Below, piece after piece: positions 1 through 8,425 of a stretch of DNA of 64,000 nt. Below the pieces are notes generated by a model. The model saw only the letters and a list, made by a program, of their open reading frames with translations. It made no database searches and was not told the origin of the DNA. Position numbers and translations under genes: made by a program. The first letter of the stretch is position 1. The number at the start of each line of letters is the position of its first letter. The stretch comes from Alkaliphilus oremlandii OhILAs (lineage in GTDB: Bacteria; Bacillota; Clostridia; Peptostreptococcales; Natronincolaceae): contig NC_009922.1 in NCBI RefSeq assembly GCF_000018325.1, positions 558,001 to 622,000 of the forward strand, written 5' to 3'.

Positions 1-930
1 TACGTAAAGAACATGATCACAGGAGCAGCACAAATGGACGGAGCAATCCTAGTATGTTCAGCAGCAGATGGTCCAATGCCACAAACAAGAGAGCATATCC
101 TATTATCAAGACAAGTAGGTGTACCATACATCGTAGTATTCTTAAACAAATGTGATATGGTAGATGACGAAGAATTATTAGAGTTAGTAGAGATGGAAGT
201 AAGAGATCTATTAAACGAGTATGAATTCCCAGGAGACGATACACCAATCGTAAGAGGATCAGCATTACAAGCATTAAATGATCCAGCAGGCCCATGGGGA
301 GATAAGATCGTAGAATTATTCGAGCATATCGACACATATATTCCTGAACCAACAAGAGCAATAGACAAATCATTCCTAATGCCAGTAGAGGACGTATTCT
401 CAATTACAGGTAGAGGAACAGTAGCAACAGGAAGAGTAGAAAGAGGAATCATCAAGGTACAAGACGAAGTTGAGTTAGTAGGACTTCAAGAAGATTCAAG
501 AAAGATTGTAGTAACAGGAGTAGAGATGTTCAGAAAGTTATTAGACCAAGCGCAAGCAGGAGATAACGTAGGATTACTATTAAGAGGAATCCAAAGAACA
601 GAGATCCAAAGAGGACAAGTATTATGTAAGCCAGGAACAATCAAACCACATACAAAGTTCAAGGCAGAGGTATACGTATTAAAGAAAGAAGAAGGTGGAA
701 GACATACACCATTCTTCGATGGATACAGACCACAATTCTACTTTAGAACAACAGACGTAACAGGTGCAACAAAGTTACCAGACGGAATGGAAATGGTAAT
801 GCCAGGAGATAACGTAACAATGGAAATCGACTTAATTCACCCAATCGCAATAGAAGAAGGACTAAGATTTGCGATTCGTGAAGGTGGAAGAACAGTAGGA
901 TCCGGCGTAGTTGCTTCTATCATCGAGTAA
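1..930 (+). CDS. tuf: Elongation factor Tu, 5'-truncated by the window edge
   Basis: EF-Tu is the GTPase that delivers aminoacyl-tRNA to the ribosome A site in the cytoplasm. About 309 C-terminal residues are present. They cover the second half of the G domain, with the NKCD guanine-specificity motif near residue 49 of the fragment, then both beta-barrel domains with the GRGTVATGRVERG segment. The reading frame is open from base 1, so the gene starts outside the window. Codon use is extremely biased to A-ending codons, as expected for one of the most abundant proteins. It lies just upstream of the S10 operon and is separated from it by a perfect 15-bp hairpin. Identity is certain; whether this is tufA or tufB cannot be told. 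Confidence 0.98.
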   Translation, partial: YVKNMITGAAQMDGAILVCSAADGPMPQTREHILLSRQVGVPYIVVFLNKCDMVDDEELLELVEMEVRDLLNEYEFPGDDTPIVRGSALQALNDPAGPWGDKIVELFEHIDTYIPEPTRAIDKSFLMPVEDVFSITGRGTVATGRVERGIIKVQDEVELVGLQEDSRKIVVTGVEMFRKLLDQAQAGDNVGLLLRGIQRTEIQRGQVLCKPGTIKPHTKFKAEVYVLKKEEGGRHTPFFDGYRPQFYFRTTDVTGATKLPDGMEMVMPGDNVTMEIDLIHPIAIEEGLRFAIREGGRTVGSGVVASIIE

Positions 931-951
931 TTAAATAGCTGATATATTTTA

Positions 952-1000
952 CAAGTTTAGAAGAAGGGGGAACTCTTCTTCTAAACTTGCATTATTTATA
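952..1000 (+). terminator. Hairpin after tuf
   Basis: A perfect 15-bp stem (952-966 with 975-989) and an 8-base loop follow the tuf stop codon. The downstream tract CATTATTTAT is only moderately T-rich, so termination may be incomplete. Confidence 0.75.
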
Positions 1001-1031
1001 AAAAAATATAGAAAAAAATATAAAAAAAAGC

Positions 1032-1060
1032 TTGAAACTTACACCATTATATTATAAACT
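1032..1060 (+). promoter_or_regulatory. Candidate promoter of the S10 operon
   Basis: TTGAAA at 1032-1037 and TAAACT at 1055-1060 are spaced 17 bp apart. Alternative -10 hexamers overlap in this A/T-rich stretch, so the exact hexamer is uncertain. The structured leader starts directly downstream. Confidence 0.5.
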
Positions 1061-1067
1061 ATATTAG

Positions 1068-1248
1068 TGTGTTAAATGGCGATGAAGTGGAAGGTTGCCC
1101 AAAGGGGAAATTTTCACAGAGCATGTCTAGATCAAAGAATCGGGCGACAAGACCTAATTGTCCTGTTTTATAAATGCAACACACCCGGGACAGTGTATCG
1201 TGGGTCTGAGTCGTACGTCAAGGAAATCACGTGCGATGAGAAGGAGGG
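1068..1248 (+). ncRNA. Structured 5' leader of the S10 ribosomal operon
   Basis: About 180 GC-richer bases separate the promoter from rpsJ and contain several complementary segments. GACAA/TTGTC forms a small hairpin near 1145-1162. CGGG near 1140 can pair with CCCG near 1186. A perfect 8-bp stem, TCGTACGT (1211-1218) with ACGTGCGA (1229-1236), ends 4 nt before the AAGGAGGG ribosome-binding site. Such a layout is typical of autogenous r-protein leaders, and I recall similar conserved sequence upstream of rpsJ in other Clostridia. The regulatory protein (L4 would be the classical candidate) is inference. Confidence 0.55.
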
Positions 1249-1255
1249 AAATTAA

Positions 1256-1570
1256 ATGGCTAAGAACAATCAAAAAATTAGAATCAGATTAAAAGCATAT
1301 GATCATATGGCATTAGATCAATCTGCTGAAAAAATTGTTGAAACTGCTAAGAAAAGTGGTGCAGAAGTTTCAGGTCCAGTTCCACTACCAACTGAAAAAC
1401 AAATTATCACTATTCTAAGAGCTGTTCACAAATACAAAGATTCTAGAGAGCAGTTTGAAATGAGAACACATAAGAGATTAATTGATATTTTAAACCCAAC
1501 TCCAAAAACTGTAGATGCATTAATGAGATTAGATTTACCTGCAGGAGTTGACATTGAAATCAAATTATAA
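1256..1570 (+). CDS. rpsJ: 30S ribosomal protein S10
   Basis: This 104-residue protein is a 30S head component, and in other bacteria it also acts as NusE in antitermination. The N-terminus IRIRLKAYDHMALDQSAEKI and the segment HKRLIDILNPTPKTVDALM are family hallmarks, and length is normal. The start is the ATG 8 nt after AAGGAGGG. It is the first gene of the S10-spc-alpha cluster and follows a long structured leader, so its expression probably sets that of the whole cluster. A spacer of 94 bases with its own 8-bp stem (CTAAGATA/TATCTTAG, about 1581-1616) separates it from rplC. Confidence 0.98.
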   Translation: MAKNNQKIRIRLKAYDHMALDQSAEKIVETAKKSGAEVSGPVPLPTEKQIITILRAVHKYKDSREQFEMRTHKRLIDILNPTPKTVDALMRLDLPAGVDIEIKL

Positions 1571-1664
1571 ACTCGAAAGAGCTAAGATAAAGAGATGTTG
1601 ATTCATCCTATCTTAGAATGATTGGCATGGCTAATCCGCTGTAAGATTAATAGGAGGTGTAGAT

Positions 1665-2297
1665 ATGAAAGGTTTAGTAGGAAGAAAAATTGGTATGACA
1701 CAGATGTTCGATGAAACAGGCTTAGTAATACCAGTAACAGTAATTGAAGTAGAAGCAAACGCAGTAACACAAGTAAAAACAATAGAAAAAGATGGTTATA
1801 ACGCAATCCAAGTTGGATACGGTCAAATTAACGAGAGAAATGTTAATAAGCCAAGCAAAGGCCATTTTGATAAAGCAGGAGTAACACCAAAGAGATCTTT
1901 ACAAGAATTTAGATTAGAAAGTACAGAAGGTTTCACTGCTGGACAAGAATTAAAAGCAGATCTTTTCAAAGCAGGAGACAAAGTAGATATTTCTGGTGTA
2001 TCTAAAGGTAAAGGATTCCAAGGGGTTATCAAGAGACATAACCAAAGCAGAGGACCAATGGCTCACGGTTCTAGATACCACAGAGGTCCTGGATCTATGG
2101 GTGCTGCATCTTATCCTTCAAGAGTATTTAAGGGTAAAAAGCTTGCAGGACATATGGGTCATGAAAATGTAACAATCCAAAACCTTGAAGTTGTTAAGGT
2201 TGATGTAGAGAGAAACTTATTAATTGTAAAAGGTGCAGTACCAGGTCCAAAGAAGGGACTATTAACAATTAATACTAGTATAAAGCAAGGTAAATAA
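1665..2297 (+). CDS. rplC: 50S ribosomal protein L3
   Basis: This 210-residue protein is an early assembly protein of the 50S subunit, whose loop reaches toward the peptidyl-transferase centre. It begins [15 protein letters not shown] and contains the central [15 protein letters not shown] segment; both are diagnostic for bacterial L3. An AGGAGGTG ribosome-binding site precedes the ATG. It is the second gene of the S10 cluster, with rplD 26 bases downstream. Nothing unusual is seen. Confidence 0.98.
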
Positions 2298-2323
2298 TCT
2301 AGTAAGAGAAAGGAGGATGTAAA

Positions 2324-2947
2324 ATGCCTAAAGTAGCTATATATAATGTTTCAGGACAACAAGTTAGTGAAATTGAACTAAGTGAAAACGTGTTCGGAGT
2401 AGAAGTAAATGAACATGCAATGTATGAGGTTGTAAAAAACCAATTAGCAAATAGAAGACAAGGTACTCAATCAGCAAAGACAAGAGCTGAGGTAAGAGGT
2501 GGCGGTAGAAAACCTTGGAAGCAAAAAGGAACAGGTAGAGCCCGTGTAGGAAGTATCCGTTCACCACTATGGGTTGGTGGAGGTATCGTATTTGCTCCAA
2601 AACCAAGAGATTACAGCTACACAATACCAAAGAAAGTTAGAAGATTAGCACTTAAATCTGCTCTTACTTCAAAAGTAAACAGCAATGAGCTAATCGTATT
2701 AGATGAATTAAAATTAGATGCTCCAAAAACAAAGGAAATGGTAAACATCCTTAAAAACTTAAATGTGGATAAGAAAGCTCTTATCGTAATGGGTGAGAAG
2801 AGTGAGGCTGTTATCAAATCTGCAAACAATATTCAAGGAGTACAAACAGCACTAGTGAACACAATTAATGTGTATGATATATTAAAGTATGATAAATTAA
2901 TTATCACAAAAGATGCTGTTCAAAAAGTGGAGGAGGTGTACGCATAA
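2324..2947 (+). CDS. rplD: 50S ribosomal protein L4
   Basis: This 207-residue protein lines the 50S exit tunnel and, in proteobacteria, autoregulates the S10 operon. The sequence has the bacterial L4 core: QGTQSAKTRAEVRGGGRKPW followed by KQKGTGRARVGS, the extended tunnel loop. The start follows AAAGGAGGATGTAAA. The TAA stop overlaps the ATG of rplW, so the two are translationally coupled. L4 is the obvious candidate ligand for the leader upstream of rpsJ, but nothing in the sequence proves this. Confidence 0.98.
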   Translation: MPKVAIYNVSGQQVSEIELSENVFGVEVNEHAMYEVVKNQLANRRQGTQSAKTRAEVRGGGRKPWKQKGTGRARVGSIRSPLWVGGGIVFAPKPRDYSYTIPKKVRRLALKSALTSKVNSNELIVLDELKLDAPKTKEMVNILKNLNVDKKALIVMGEKSEAVIKSANNIQGVQTALVNTINVYDILKYDKLIITKDAVQKVEEVYA

Positions 2948-3237
2948 TGACAAATCCACATGATATCATTATAAAACCAATAATTACTGAAAACAGTATG
3001 GATGATATGGCAAGCAAAAAGTATACTTTTGCTGTAAACAAAAAAGCAAATAAAATCCAAGTAAAGCAAGCTGTTGAAGCAGTGTTTGGCGTAAAAGTTG
3101 AAAAAGTAAACACAATGAATATGATTGGTAAAGTAAAAAGAATGGGCGCAAAAGAAGGAAAACGTGCTGATTGGAAAAAGGCTATTGTAACATTAAGACC
3201 GGACAGCAAAGAAATCGAATTCTTCGAAGGTATGTAA
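2947..3237 (+). CDS. rplW: 50S ribosomal protein L23
   Basis: This 96-residue protein sits at the tunnel exit, where it docks signal recognition particle and trigger factor. The N-terminus (DIIIKPIITENSM) and the segment YTFAVNKKANKIQVKQAVE are diagnostic. Its ATG overlaps the rplD stop codon in an ATAATGA arrangement, and its ribosome-binding site (GGAGGTG) lies inside the rplD coding region. Length is normal for bacteria. Confidence 0.97.
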   Translation: MTNPHDIIIKPIITENSMDDMASKKYTFAVNKKANKIQVKQAVEAVFGVKVEKVNTMNMIGKVKRMGAKEGKRADWKKAIVTLRPDSKEIEFFEGM

Positions 3238-3271
3238 TTAGCCGATTTGAAATAAGAAGGAGGGAAACGAA

Positions 3272-4102
3272 ATGGCTATAAGAAAGTTAAAACCTACTTC
3301 ACCTGCTAAAAGACAAATGACTGTTTCTACTTTTGAAGAAATAACTACGAATCAACCAGAAAAGTCATTATTAGAACCAATTAAAAACAGCGGTGGTAGA
3401 AACTCATATGGTAGAATTACTGTACGTCATAGAGGTGGCGCACAAAAAAGACACTATAGAATTATAGACTTTAAAAGAAATAAAGATGGTGTACCTGCAA
3501 AGGTTGCAACAATAGAGTACGATCCAAACAGAAGTGCGAACATCGCGTTATTGCACTATGTTGATGGTGAGAAAAGATATATCATAGCACCTCAAGGATT
3601 AAAAGTTGGGGATATGGTGGAATCTGGACCAAATGCGGATATTAAAACAGGAAATGCTTTACCTTTAGCAAATATTCCAGTTGGTACAATGATTCACAAT
3701 ATCGAAATGAAGCCAGGTAAAGGTGCACAGCTTGTTAGAGCAGCTGGAAACTCAGCACAATTAATGGCAAAGGAAGGAAAACATGCACTTGTAAGACTTC
3801 CATCCACAGAGGTAAGATATCTTCCGATTGATTGTAAAGCTACAATTGGTCAAGTAGGAAACCAAGAACACGAAAACATTACAATTGGTAAAGCAGGACG
3901 TAAGAGAAACATGGGTATCAGACCTACAGTTAGAGGATCTGCAATGAACCCGAATGACCATCCACACGGTGGTGGAGAAGGTAGAACATCAATTGGACGA
4001 CCAGCTCCTGTTACGCCATGGGGTAAACCAGCTCTTGGATATAAAACTCGTGATAGTAAGAAAGCTTCAAATAAAATGATTGTATCTAGAAGAAAGAAAT
4101 AG
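3272..4102 (+). CDS. rplB: 50S ribosomal protein L2
   Basis: This 276-residue protein is a primary 23S rRNA-binding protein needed for subunit association and near the peptidyl-transferase centre. Hallmarks are GGRNSYGRITVRHRGGGAQ-like sequence near residue 42 and, in the C-terminal domain, MNPNDHPHGGGEGR, which carries the functionally important histidine. An AAGGAGGG site precedes the ATG. Full length, no anomalies. rpsS follows after 45 bases. Confidence 0.98.
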   Translation: MAIRKLKPTSPAKRQMTVSTFEEITTNQPEKSLLEPIKNSGGRNSYGRITVRHRGGAQKRHYRIIDFKRNKDGVPAKVATIEYDPNRSANIALLHYVDGEKRYIIAPQGLKVGDMVESGPNADIKTGNALPLANIPVGTMIHNIEMKPGKGAQLVRAAGNSAQLMAKEGKHALVRLPSTEVRYLPIDCKATIGQVGNQEHENITIGKAGRKRNMGIRPTVRGSAMNPNDHPHGGGEGRTSIGRPAPVTPWGKPALGYKTRDSKKASNKMIVSRRKK

Positions 4103-4147
4103 GATAAGATCCTAAAAAGGTAAGCTATTGAAGGGAGGAAAAGAGCA

Positions 4148-4429
4148 ATGAGTAGATCACTTAAAAAAGGACCTTTTATTCACCAAGGACTTCTTAAAAA
4201 AATAGAAGAGATGAACGCTAAAAACGAAAAAAAGGTAATTAAGACATGGTCTAGAGCGTCCACAATTTTCCCACAAATGATCGGTCATACAATCGCTGTT
4301 CATGACGGAAGAAAACACGTTCCGGTATATGTTACTGAAGATATGGTAGGTCATAAACTAGGAGAGTTCGCTTTAACAAGAACTTACAGAGGACATGACG
4401 ACAACGAAAAAACAACAAAGAGAAAATAA
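4148..4429 (+). CDS. rpsS: 30S ribosomal protein S19
   Basis: This 93-residue protein lies in the 30S head and contacts the A-site tRNA region with S13. It begins MSRSLKKGPFIHQGLLKKI and contains the family signature running through IAVHDGRKHVPVYVTEDMVGH to GEFALTRTYRGH. The ribosome-binding site is GGGAGG. It sits in the canonical order rplB-rpsS-rplV. Confidence 0.98.
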   Translation: MSRSLKKGPFIHQGLLKKIEEMNAKNEKKVIKTWSRASTIFPQMIGHTIAVHDGRKHVPVYVTEDMVGHKLGEFALTRTYRGHDDNEKTTKRK

Positions 4430-4460
4430 TTAGATTTTTATAAGGAAGGAGGTAGTTGTT

Positions 4461-4793
4461 GTGGAAGCAAAAGCAATCGTTAGGTACGTAAGAATCGCAC
4501 CTAGAAAAGCACAACAAGTAGTTGACCTTGTTAGAGGTAAGAAGGTTGACGAAGCATTAGCAATTCTAAAATATACTCCAAAAGCAGCTGCGCCAATTGT
4601 TGAGAAGTTAGTAAAATCTGCTGTGGCAAATGCTGAAAACAATAATGGCATGGACATAGATCGTTTATATATTTCTGAGATCTATGCAAACCAAGGGCCA
4701 ACAATGAAGAGATTTAGACCAAGAGCTATGGGTCGTGCAACAACTATTAGAAAAAGAACGAGTCATATCGAGGTTGTACTGAAGGAAAAATAA
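4461..4793 (+). CDS. rplV: 50S ribosomal protein L22
   Basis: This 110-residue protein lines the exit tunnel beside L4 and is a known site of macrolide-resistance changes. It starts with GTG (encoded Met) 9 bases after AAGGAGG and reads MEAKAIVRYVRIAPRKAQQV. The C-terminal hairpin PTMKRFRPRAMGRATTIRKR is intact. rpsC follows after 18 bases. Confidence 0.97.
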   Translation: MEAKAIVRYVRIAPRKAQQVVDLVRGKKVDEALAILKYTPKAAAPIVEKLVKSAVANAENNNGMDIDRLYISEIYANQGPTMKRFRPRAMGRATTIRKRTSHIEVVLKEK

Positions 4794-4811
4794 AGTTAAG
4801 GAGGGAAAAGA

Positions 4812-5528
4812 ATGGGTCAAAAAGTAAATCCACATGGATTGCGTGTTGGTATCATCAAGGATTGGGATACGAAATGGTATGCCAACAAGAGAGACTTCGG
4901 AGATCTTTTAGTGGAAGATAATGAAATCCGTAAATTCGTTAAAAAGAAGCTTTTCTTATCTGGTGTTTCTAGAATTGAAATAGAGAGAGCGGCTAACAAT
5001 AAAGTGAAAGTAAACGTTCATACTGCTAAGCCAGGAATGGTTATTGGTAAAGGTGGTCAAGGCGTTGAAGATCTAAGAAAAGATATCGAGAAAATCAGCA
5101 AGAAAAATGTTGCAGTAAATGTTATCGAGGTAAAACGCCCAGAAACAGATGCTCAATTAGTTGCTGAAAACGTTGCGTTCCAACTTGAAAGAAGGGTTTC
5201 CTTCAGAAGAGCAATGAAGCAAGTAATGCAAAGAGCAATGAAATCAGGAGCAAAAGGTATTAAGGTGGCTACTTCTGGAAGACTTGGTGGAGCAGAGATG
5301 GCTCGTACTGAAGGATATAGCCAAGGAAACGTACCACTTCAAACATTAAGAGCGGATATCAATTATGGATTTGCTGAGGCAGATACAACTTACGGTAAGC
5401 TAGGAATTAAAGTTTGGATATACAAAGGAGAAGTACTTCCTACTAAAGGTAGAGTAGCTTCTAACAATGAAGAAGTAGTTGGAAATGTTGAAAAGAACAC
5501 AAGAGGCAAGAAAAGAGAAGCGAAATAA
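4812..5528 (+). CDS. rpsC: 30S ribosomal protein S3
   Basis: This 238-residue protein forms part of the mRNA entry channel with S4 and S5. It starts MGQKVNPHGLRVGIIKDW. The type-II KH domain has its GxxG loop in PGMVIGKGGQGVE near residue 78, and the C-terminal domain has GRLGGAEMARTE. The 20-residue lysine-rich tail is typical of Clostridia. The ribosome-binding site is AAGGAGGG. Confidence 0.98.
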   Translation: MGQKVNPHGLRVGIIKDWDTKWYANKRDFGDLLVEDNEIRKFVKKKLFLSGVSRIEIERAANNKVKVNVHTAKPGMVIGKGGQGVEDLRKDIEKISKKNVAVNVIEVKRPETDAQLVAENVAFQLERRVSFRRAMKQVMQRAMKSGAKGIKVATSGRLGGAEMARTEGYSQGNVPLQTLRADINYGFAEADTTYGKLGIKVWIYKGEVLPTKGRVASNNEEVVGNVEKNTRGKKREAK

Positions 5529-5560
5529 GTGGAATGCCTTTCGGGAAGGAGGAATAGTTC

Positions 5561-6004
5561 ATGTTAATGCCTAAAAGAGTGAAACGTAGAAGAGTGCATA
5601 GAGGAAAAATGAGAGGTCAAGCCCATAAAGGAAATACAATTTCTTATGGCGAATATGGCTTAATGGCAATGGAGCCTGCATGGATTACTTCAAATCAAAT
5701 TGAAGCAGCGCGTATTGCGATGACAAGATATATTAAAAGAGGGGGTAAAGTTTGGATTAAAATTTTCCCTCACAAACCAGTTACTAAAAAACCAGCTGAA
5801 ACTCGTATGGGTGCCGGTAAAGGTTCACCAGAATATTGGGTAGCAGTTGTAAAACCAGGAAGAGTTATGTTCGAACTTTCAGGAGTTTCTGAAGAGAGAG
5901 CAAGAGAAGCGATGAGACTAGCTATGCATAAACTTCCAATCAAATGTAAATTTGTAACACGTGAAGATCAAGAAGTAAAGGGTGGTGAAGCTAATGAAAA
6001 CTAA
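5561..6004 (+). CDS. rplP: 50S ribosomal protein L16
   Basis: This 147-residue protein binds near the A and P tRNA sites of the 50S subunit. The first ATG ([11 protein letters not shown]) is chosen because it lies 8 nt after AAGGAGG and matches the usual Firmicute N-terminus MLLPKRVKYRR; an internal ATG two codons later is less well placed. The segment [19 protein letters not shown] and the [18 protein letters not shown] motif are diagnostic. The 3' end overlaps rpmC by 11 bases. Confidence 0.97.
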
Positions 6005-6197
6005 AGAAATGAGAGATATGACTAATGCTGAATTAGATCAAAGGCTAGCAGAATTAAAAGGTGAATTATTTAATTTACGTTTTCAATTAGCAACAGGCCA
6101 GCTTGAAAACCCTTTGAGAATTAGAAATGTTCGTAAGGATATTGCTAGAGCTAAGACAATCATTAGGGAAAATGAATTAAAGCAGGCAAGAGCGTAA
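5994..6197 (+). CDS. rpmC: 50S ribosomal protein L29
   Basis: This 67-residue, two-helix protein sits next to the tunnel exit and contacts L23. The start is taken as the ATG at 5994 ([18 protein letters not shown]), since upstream in-frame codons would add a non-family extension; it overlaps the end of rplP. The segment [20 protein letters not shown] is the L29 signature. The ribosome-binding site is the weaker GGTGG inside rplP, which suggests translational coupling. Confidence 0.96.
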
Positions 6198-6231
6198 TAT
6201 ATAAAGTTCACAAGGAAGGGAGGCCAATCTC

Positions 6232-6486
6232 GTGGAAAGAAATCTTAGAAAGACAAGAGTAGGTCGAGTTGTAAGTGACAAAATGGATAAAACAATCACT
6301 GTTTTAGTAGAAGATTTTGTTCGTCATCCACTGTATGGAAAAGCTGTTAAAAGAACAAAAAAATTCAAAGCTCATGACGAGATGAATGAGTGTAGAATTG
6401 GGGATCGTGTAAGAATTATGGAAACTAAGCCTTTATCTAAAGATAAGAGATGGAGATTAGTTCAAATTGTAGAAAAAGCTAAGTAG
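6232..6486 (+). CDS. rpsQ: 30S ribosomal protein S17
   Basis: This 84-residue OB-fold protein is a primary 16S rRNA binder in the 30S body. Translation starts at GTG after GGGAGG. The sequence RNLRKTRVGRVVSDKMDKTI followed by VRHPLYGKAVKRTKKFKAHD is diagnostic, and the C-terminus RWRLVQIVEKA is normal. Third gene of the L16-L29-S17 trio. Confidence 0.97.
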   Translation: MERNLRKTRVGRVVSDKMDKTITVLVEDFVRHPLYGKAVKRTKKFKAHDEMNECRIGDRVRIMETKPLSKDKRWRLVQIVEKAK

Positions 6487-6512
6487 GATAAGTAGCGAAG
6501 GGAGGTATTGTC

Positions 6513-6881
6513 ATGATACAACAAGAATCACGTCTTAAAGTTGCGGATAACTCTGGAGCAAAAGAATTACTTTGTATTCGTGTATTAGGTGGAACAAGAA
6601 GAAAGTACGCTCATATCGGCGATGTAATCGTTTGTTCGGTTAAAAGTGCAACACCAGGCGGAGTTGTTAAAAAAGGACAAGTTGTAAAAGCTGTAGTAGT
6701 AAGAACTACAAACACTACAAGAAGAAAAGATGGAAGCTATATTAAGTTTGATGAGAATGCTGCTGTTATAATCAAAGACGACAAGCAACCTACTGGAACA
6801 CGTATATTTGGACCTGTAGCCAGAGAACTTAGAGATAAGAACTTTATGAAAATAGTTTCATTAGCTCCGGAAGTACTATAG
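6513..6881 (+). CDS. rplN: 50S ribosomal protein L14
   Basis: This 122-residue protein lies at the 30S-50S interface and is the docking site of the silencing factor RsfS. It begins MIQQESRLKVADNSGAKELL and has the IKFDENAAVIIKDDKQPTGT signature and the RIFGPVARELR C-terminal segment. The ribosome-binding site is GGGAGG. First gene of the spc part of the cluster. Confidence 0.98.
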   Translation: MIQQESRLKVADNSGAKELLCIRVLGGTRRKYAHIGDVIVCSVKSATPGGVVKKGQVVKAVVVRTTNTTRRKDGSYIKFDENAAVIIKDDKQPTGTRIFGPVARELRDKNFMKIVSLAPEVL

Positions 6882-6899
6882 TCGAGGAGGTGTTTTAAA

Positions 6900-7208
6900 G
6901 TGCACGTTAAGAAAGGCGATACAGTAGTAGTAATCACTGGAAAAGATAAAGGTAAGAAGGGAAAAGTACTTCAAGTACTTCCTAAGAAAAACAGAGTTAT
7001 TGTTGAAGGTGTAGCTATGGTGACTAAGCATCAAAAACCTAATCAACAAATGCAACAAGGTGGAAGAATCGAGCAAGAAGCTGCAATCGATGCTTCTAAT
7101 GTAATGATTTGGGATAAAAAAGCGAACCAAGGTGTTAGAGTAGGATATAAATTAGAGAACGGTAAAAAAGTAAGAGTAAGTAAAAAGACCGGAGAAGTAA
7201 TTGATTAA
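6900..7208 (+). CDS. rplX: 50S ribosomal protein L24
   Basis: This 102-residue protein initiates 50S assembly by binding the 5' end of 23S rRNA. It starts with GTG 9 nt after AGGAGG. A KOW motif (KKGDTVVVITGKDKGKKGKV) occupies residues 3-22, and NVMIWDKKANQG near residue 64 follows the family pattern. Confidence 0.97.
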   Translation: MHVKKGDTVVVITGKDKGKKGKVLQVLPKKNRVIVEGVAMVTKHQKPNQQMQQGGRIEQEAAIDASNVMIWDKKANQGVRVGYKLENGKKVRVSKKTGEVID

Positions 7209-7236
7209 GGATATATGAAAGGAGGTACGCTTGAGA

Positions 7237-7776
7237 ATGGCTAGACTTAAAGATATGTACAAAAGTGAAGTTGCTCCTGCTATGATGGAGAAGTTCGGAT
7301 ATAAAAGCGTAATGGAGATTCCAAAAATAGAGAAAATAGTAGTAAATATGGGCCTTGGTGATTCTAAGGACAATCCAAAAGGACTTGAAGCAGCGGTTAA
7401 AGAACTAGGAATCATTACTGGACAAAAGCCTGTTGTTACAAGAGCAAAGAAATCTGTTGCTAACTTTAAACTTCGTCAAGGAATGCCAATCGGCGCTAAA
7501 GTAACTTTAAGAGGAGAAAAAATGTATGAGTTTGCAGACAGACTACTAAACATTGCTCTTCCAAGGGTAAGAGACTTTAGAGGTGTAAATCCTAACGCCT
7601 TTGACGGTAGAGGAAACTATGCTTTAGGTATTAAAGAGCAATTAATTTTCCCAGAGATCGAATACGATAAAGTGGAAAAATTGCATGGAATGGACATCAT
7701 CTTCGTAACAACTGCAAAAACAGACGAAGAAAGTCGGGAATTATTAAAACTAATGGGTATGCCTTTTGCAAAGTAA
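7237..7776 (+). CDS. rplE: 50S ribosomal protein L5
   Basis: This 179-residue protein binds 5S rRNA and contacts S13 across the subunit interface. I take the ATG at 7237 (MARLKDMYKSEV). A TTG two codons upstream is an alternative, as both lie 5-11 nt after AAAGGAGG. IEKIVVNMGLGD near residue 31, GQKPVVTRAKKSVANFKLRQ and the C-terminal IIFVTTAKTDEESRELLKLM are diagnostic. Confidence 0.96.
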   Translation: MARLKDMYKSEVAPAMMEKFGYKSVMEIPKIEKIVVNMGLGDSKDNPKGLEAAVKELGIITGQKPVVTRAKKSVANFKLRQGMPIGAKVTLRGEKMYEFADRLLNIALPRVRDFRGVNPNAFDGRGNYALGIKEQLIFPEIEYDKVEKLHGMDIIFVTTAKTDEESRELLKLMGMPFAK

Positions 7777-7788
7777 GGAGGGAAAAAT

Positions 7789-7974
7789 GTGGCAAAAACG
7801 TCTCTTAAGGTAAAACAACAAAGAACACAGAAATACCAAACAAGAGAATACAGTAGATGTAAAATTTGTGGTAGACCACATGCTTATTTAAGAAAATTTG
7901 GCATTTGCCGTATTTGTTTCAGAGAATTAGCCTATAAAGGTCAAATACCAGGTGTTAAAAAAGCAAGCTGGTAA
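7789..7974 (+). CDS. rpsN: 30S ribosomal protein S14, zinc-binding type
   Basis: This 61-residue protein is the short zinc-ribbon (type Z) form of S14 in the 30S head. Two CxxC pairs (CKIC and CRIC), 16 residues apart, give the C4 zinc site. It starts with GTG 7 nt after AAGGAGGG. The zinc-dependent form predicts that a zinc-independent paralogue, if the genome has one, would sit elsewhere under zinc-repressor control. Confidence 0.97.
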   Translation: MAKTSLKVKQQRTQKYQTREYSRCKICGRPHAYLRKFGICRICFRELAYKGQIPGVKKASW

Positions 7975-7997
7975 AGTTAAGGAAGGAGGGTTACGAT

Positions 7998-8396
7998 ATG
8001 ACAATGACAGATCCAATAGCGGATATGCTGACTCGTATAAGAAATGGTAATATGGCAAAACATGAGACAATTGATATTCCTGCTTCAAACATGAAGAAAG
8101 AAATCGCAAACATTCTTCTTGAAGAAGGATTCATAAAAGGATTCGATGTAATCGAAGACGGTAAACAAGGCATTATTAGAATGCAATTAAAGTACGGAAA
8201 AAACAAAGAAAAAGTAATCACAGGTATCAAGAAAATATCTAAACCTGGATTAAGAGTGTATGCAAAGAAGGATGAGATTCCTAGAGTATTAGGTGGATTA
8301 GGAATTGCAATCATCTCCACTTCAAGAGGAATTATTACTGATAAAGTAGCTAGAAAAGAAGGCGTTGGCGGAGAGGTTATTGCTTACATCTGGTAA
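7998..8396 (+). CDS. rpsH: 30S ribosomal protein S8
   Basis: This 132-residue protein binds the central domain of 16S rRNA; in E. coli it represses the spc operon. It begins with MTMTDPIADMLTRIRNGN and ends in the ISTSRGIITDKVARKEGVGG segment, both standard. The ribosome-binding site is AAGGAGGG. Confidence 0.98.
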   Translation: MTMTDPIADMLTRIRNGNMAKHETIDIPASNMKKEIANILLEEGFIKGFDVIEDGKQGIIRMQLKYGKNKEKVITGIKKISKPGLRVYAKKDEIPRVLGGLGIAIISTSRGIITDKVARKEGVGGEVIAYIW

Positions 8397-8425
8397 TAGC
8401 AATCAACTTACAAGGAGGTGCGAAT

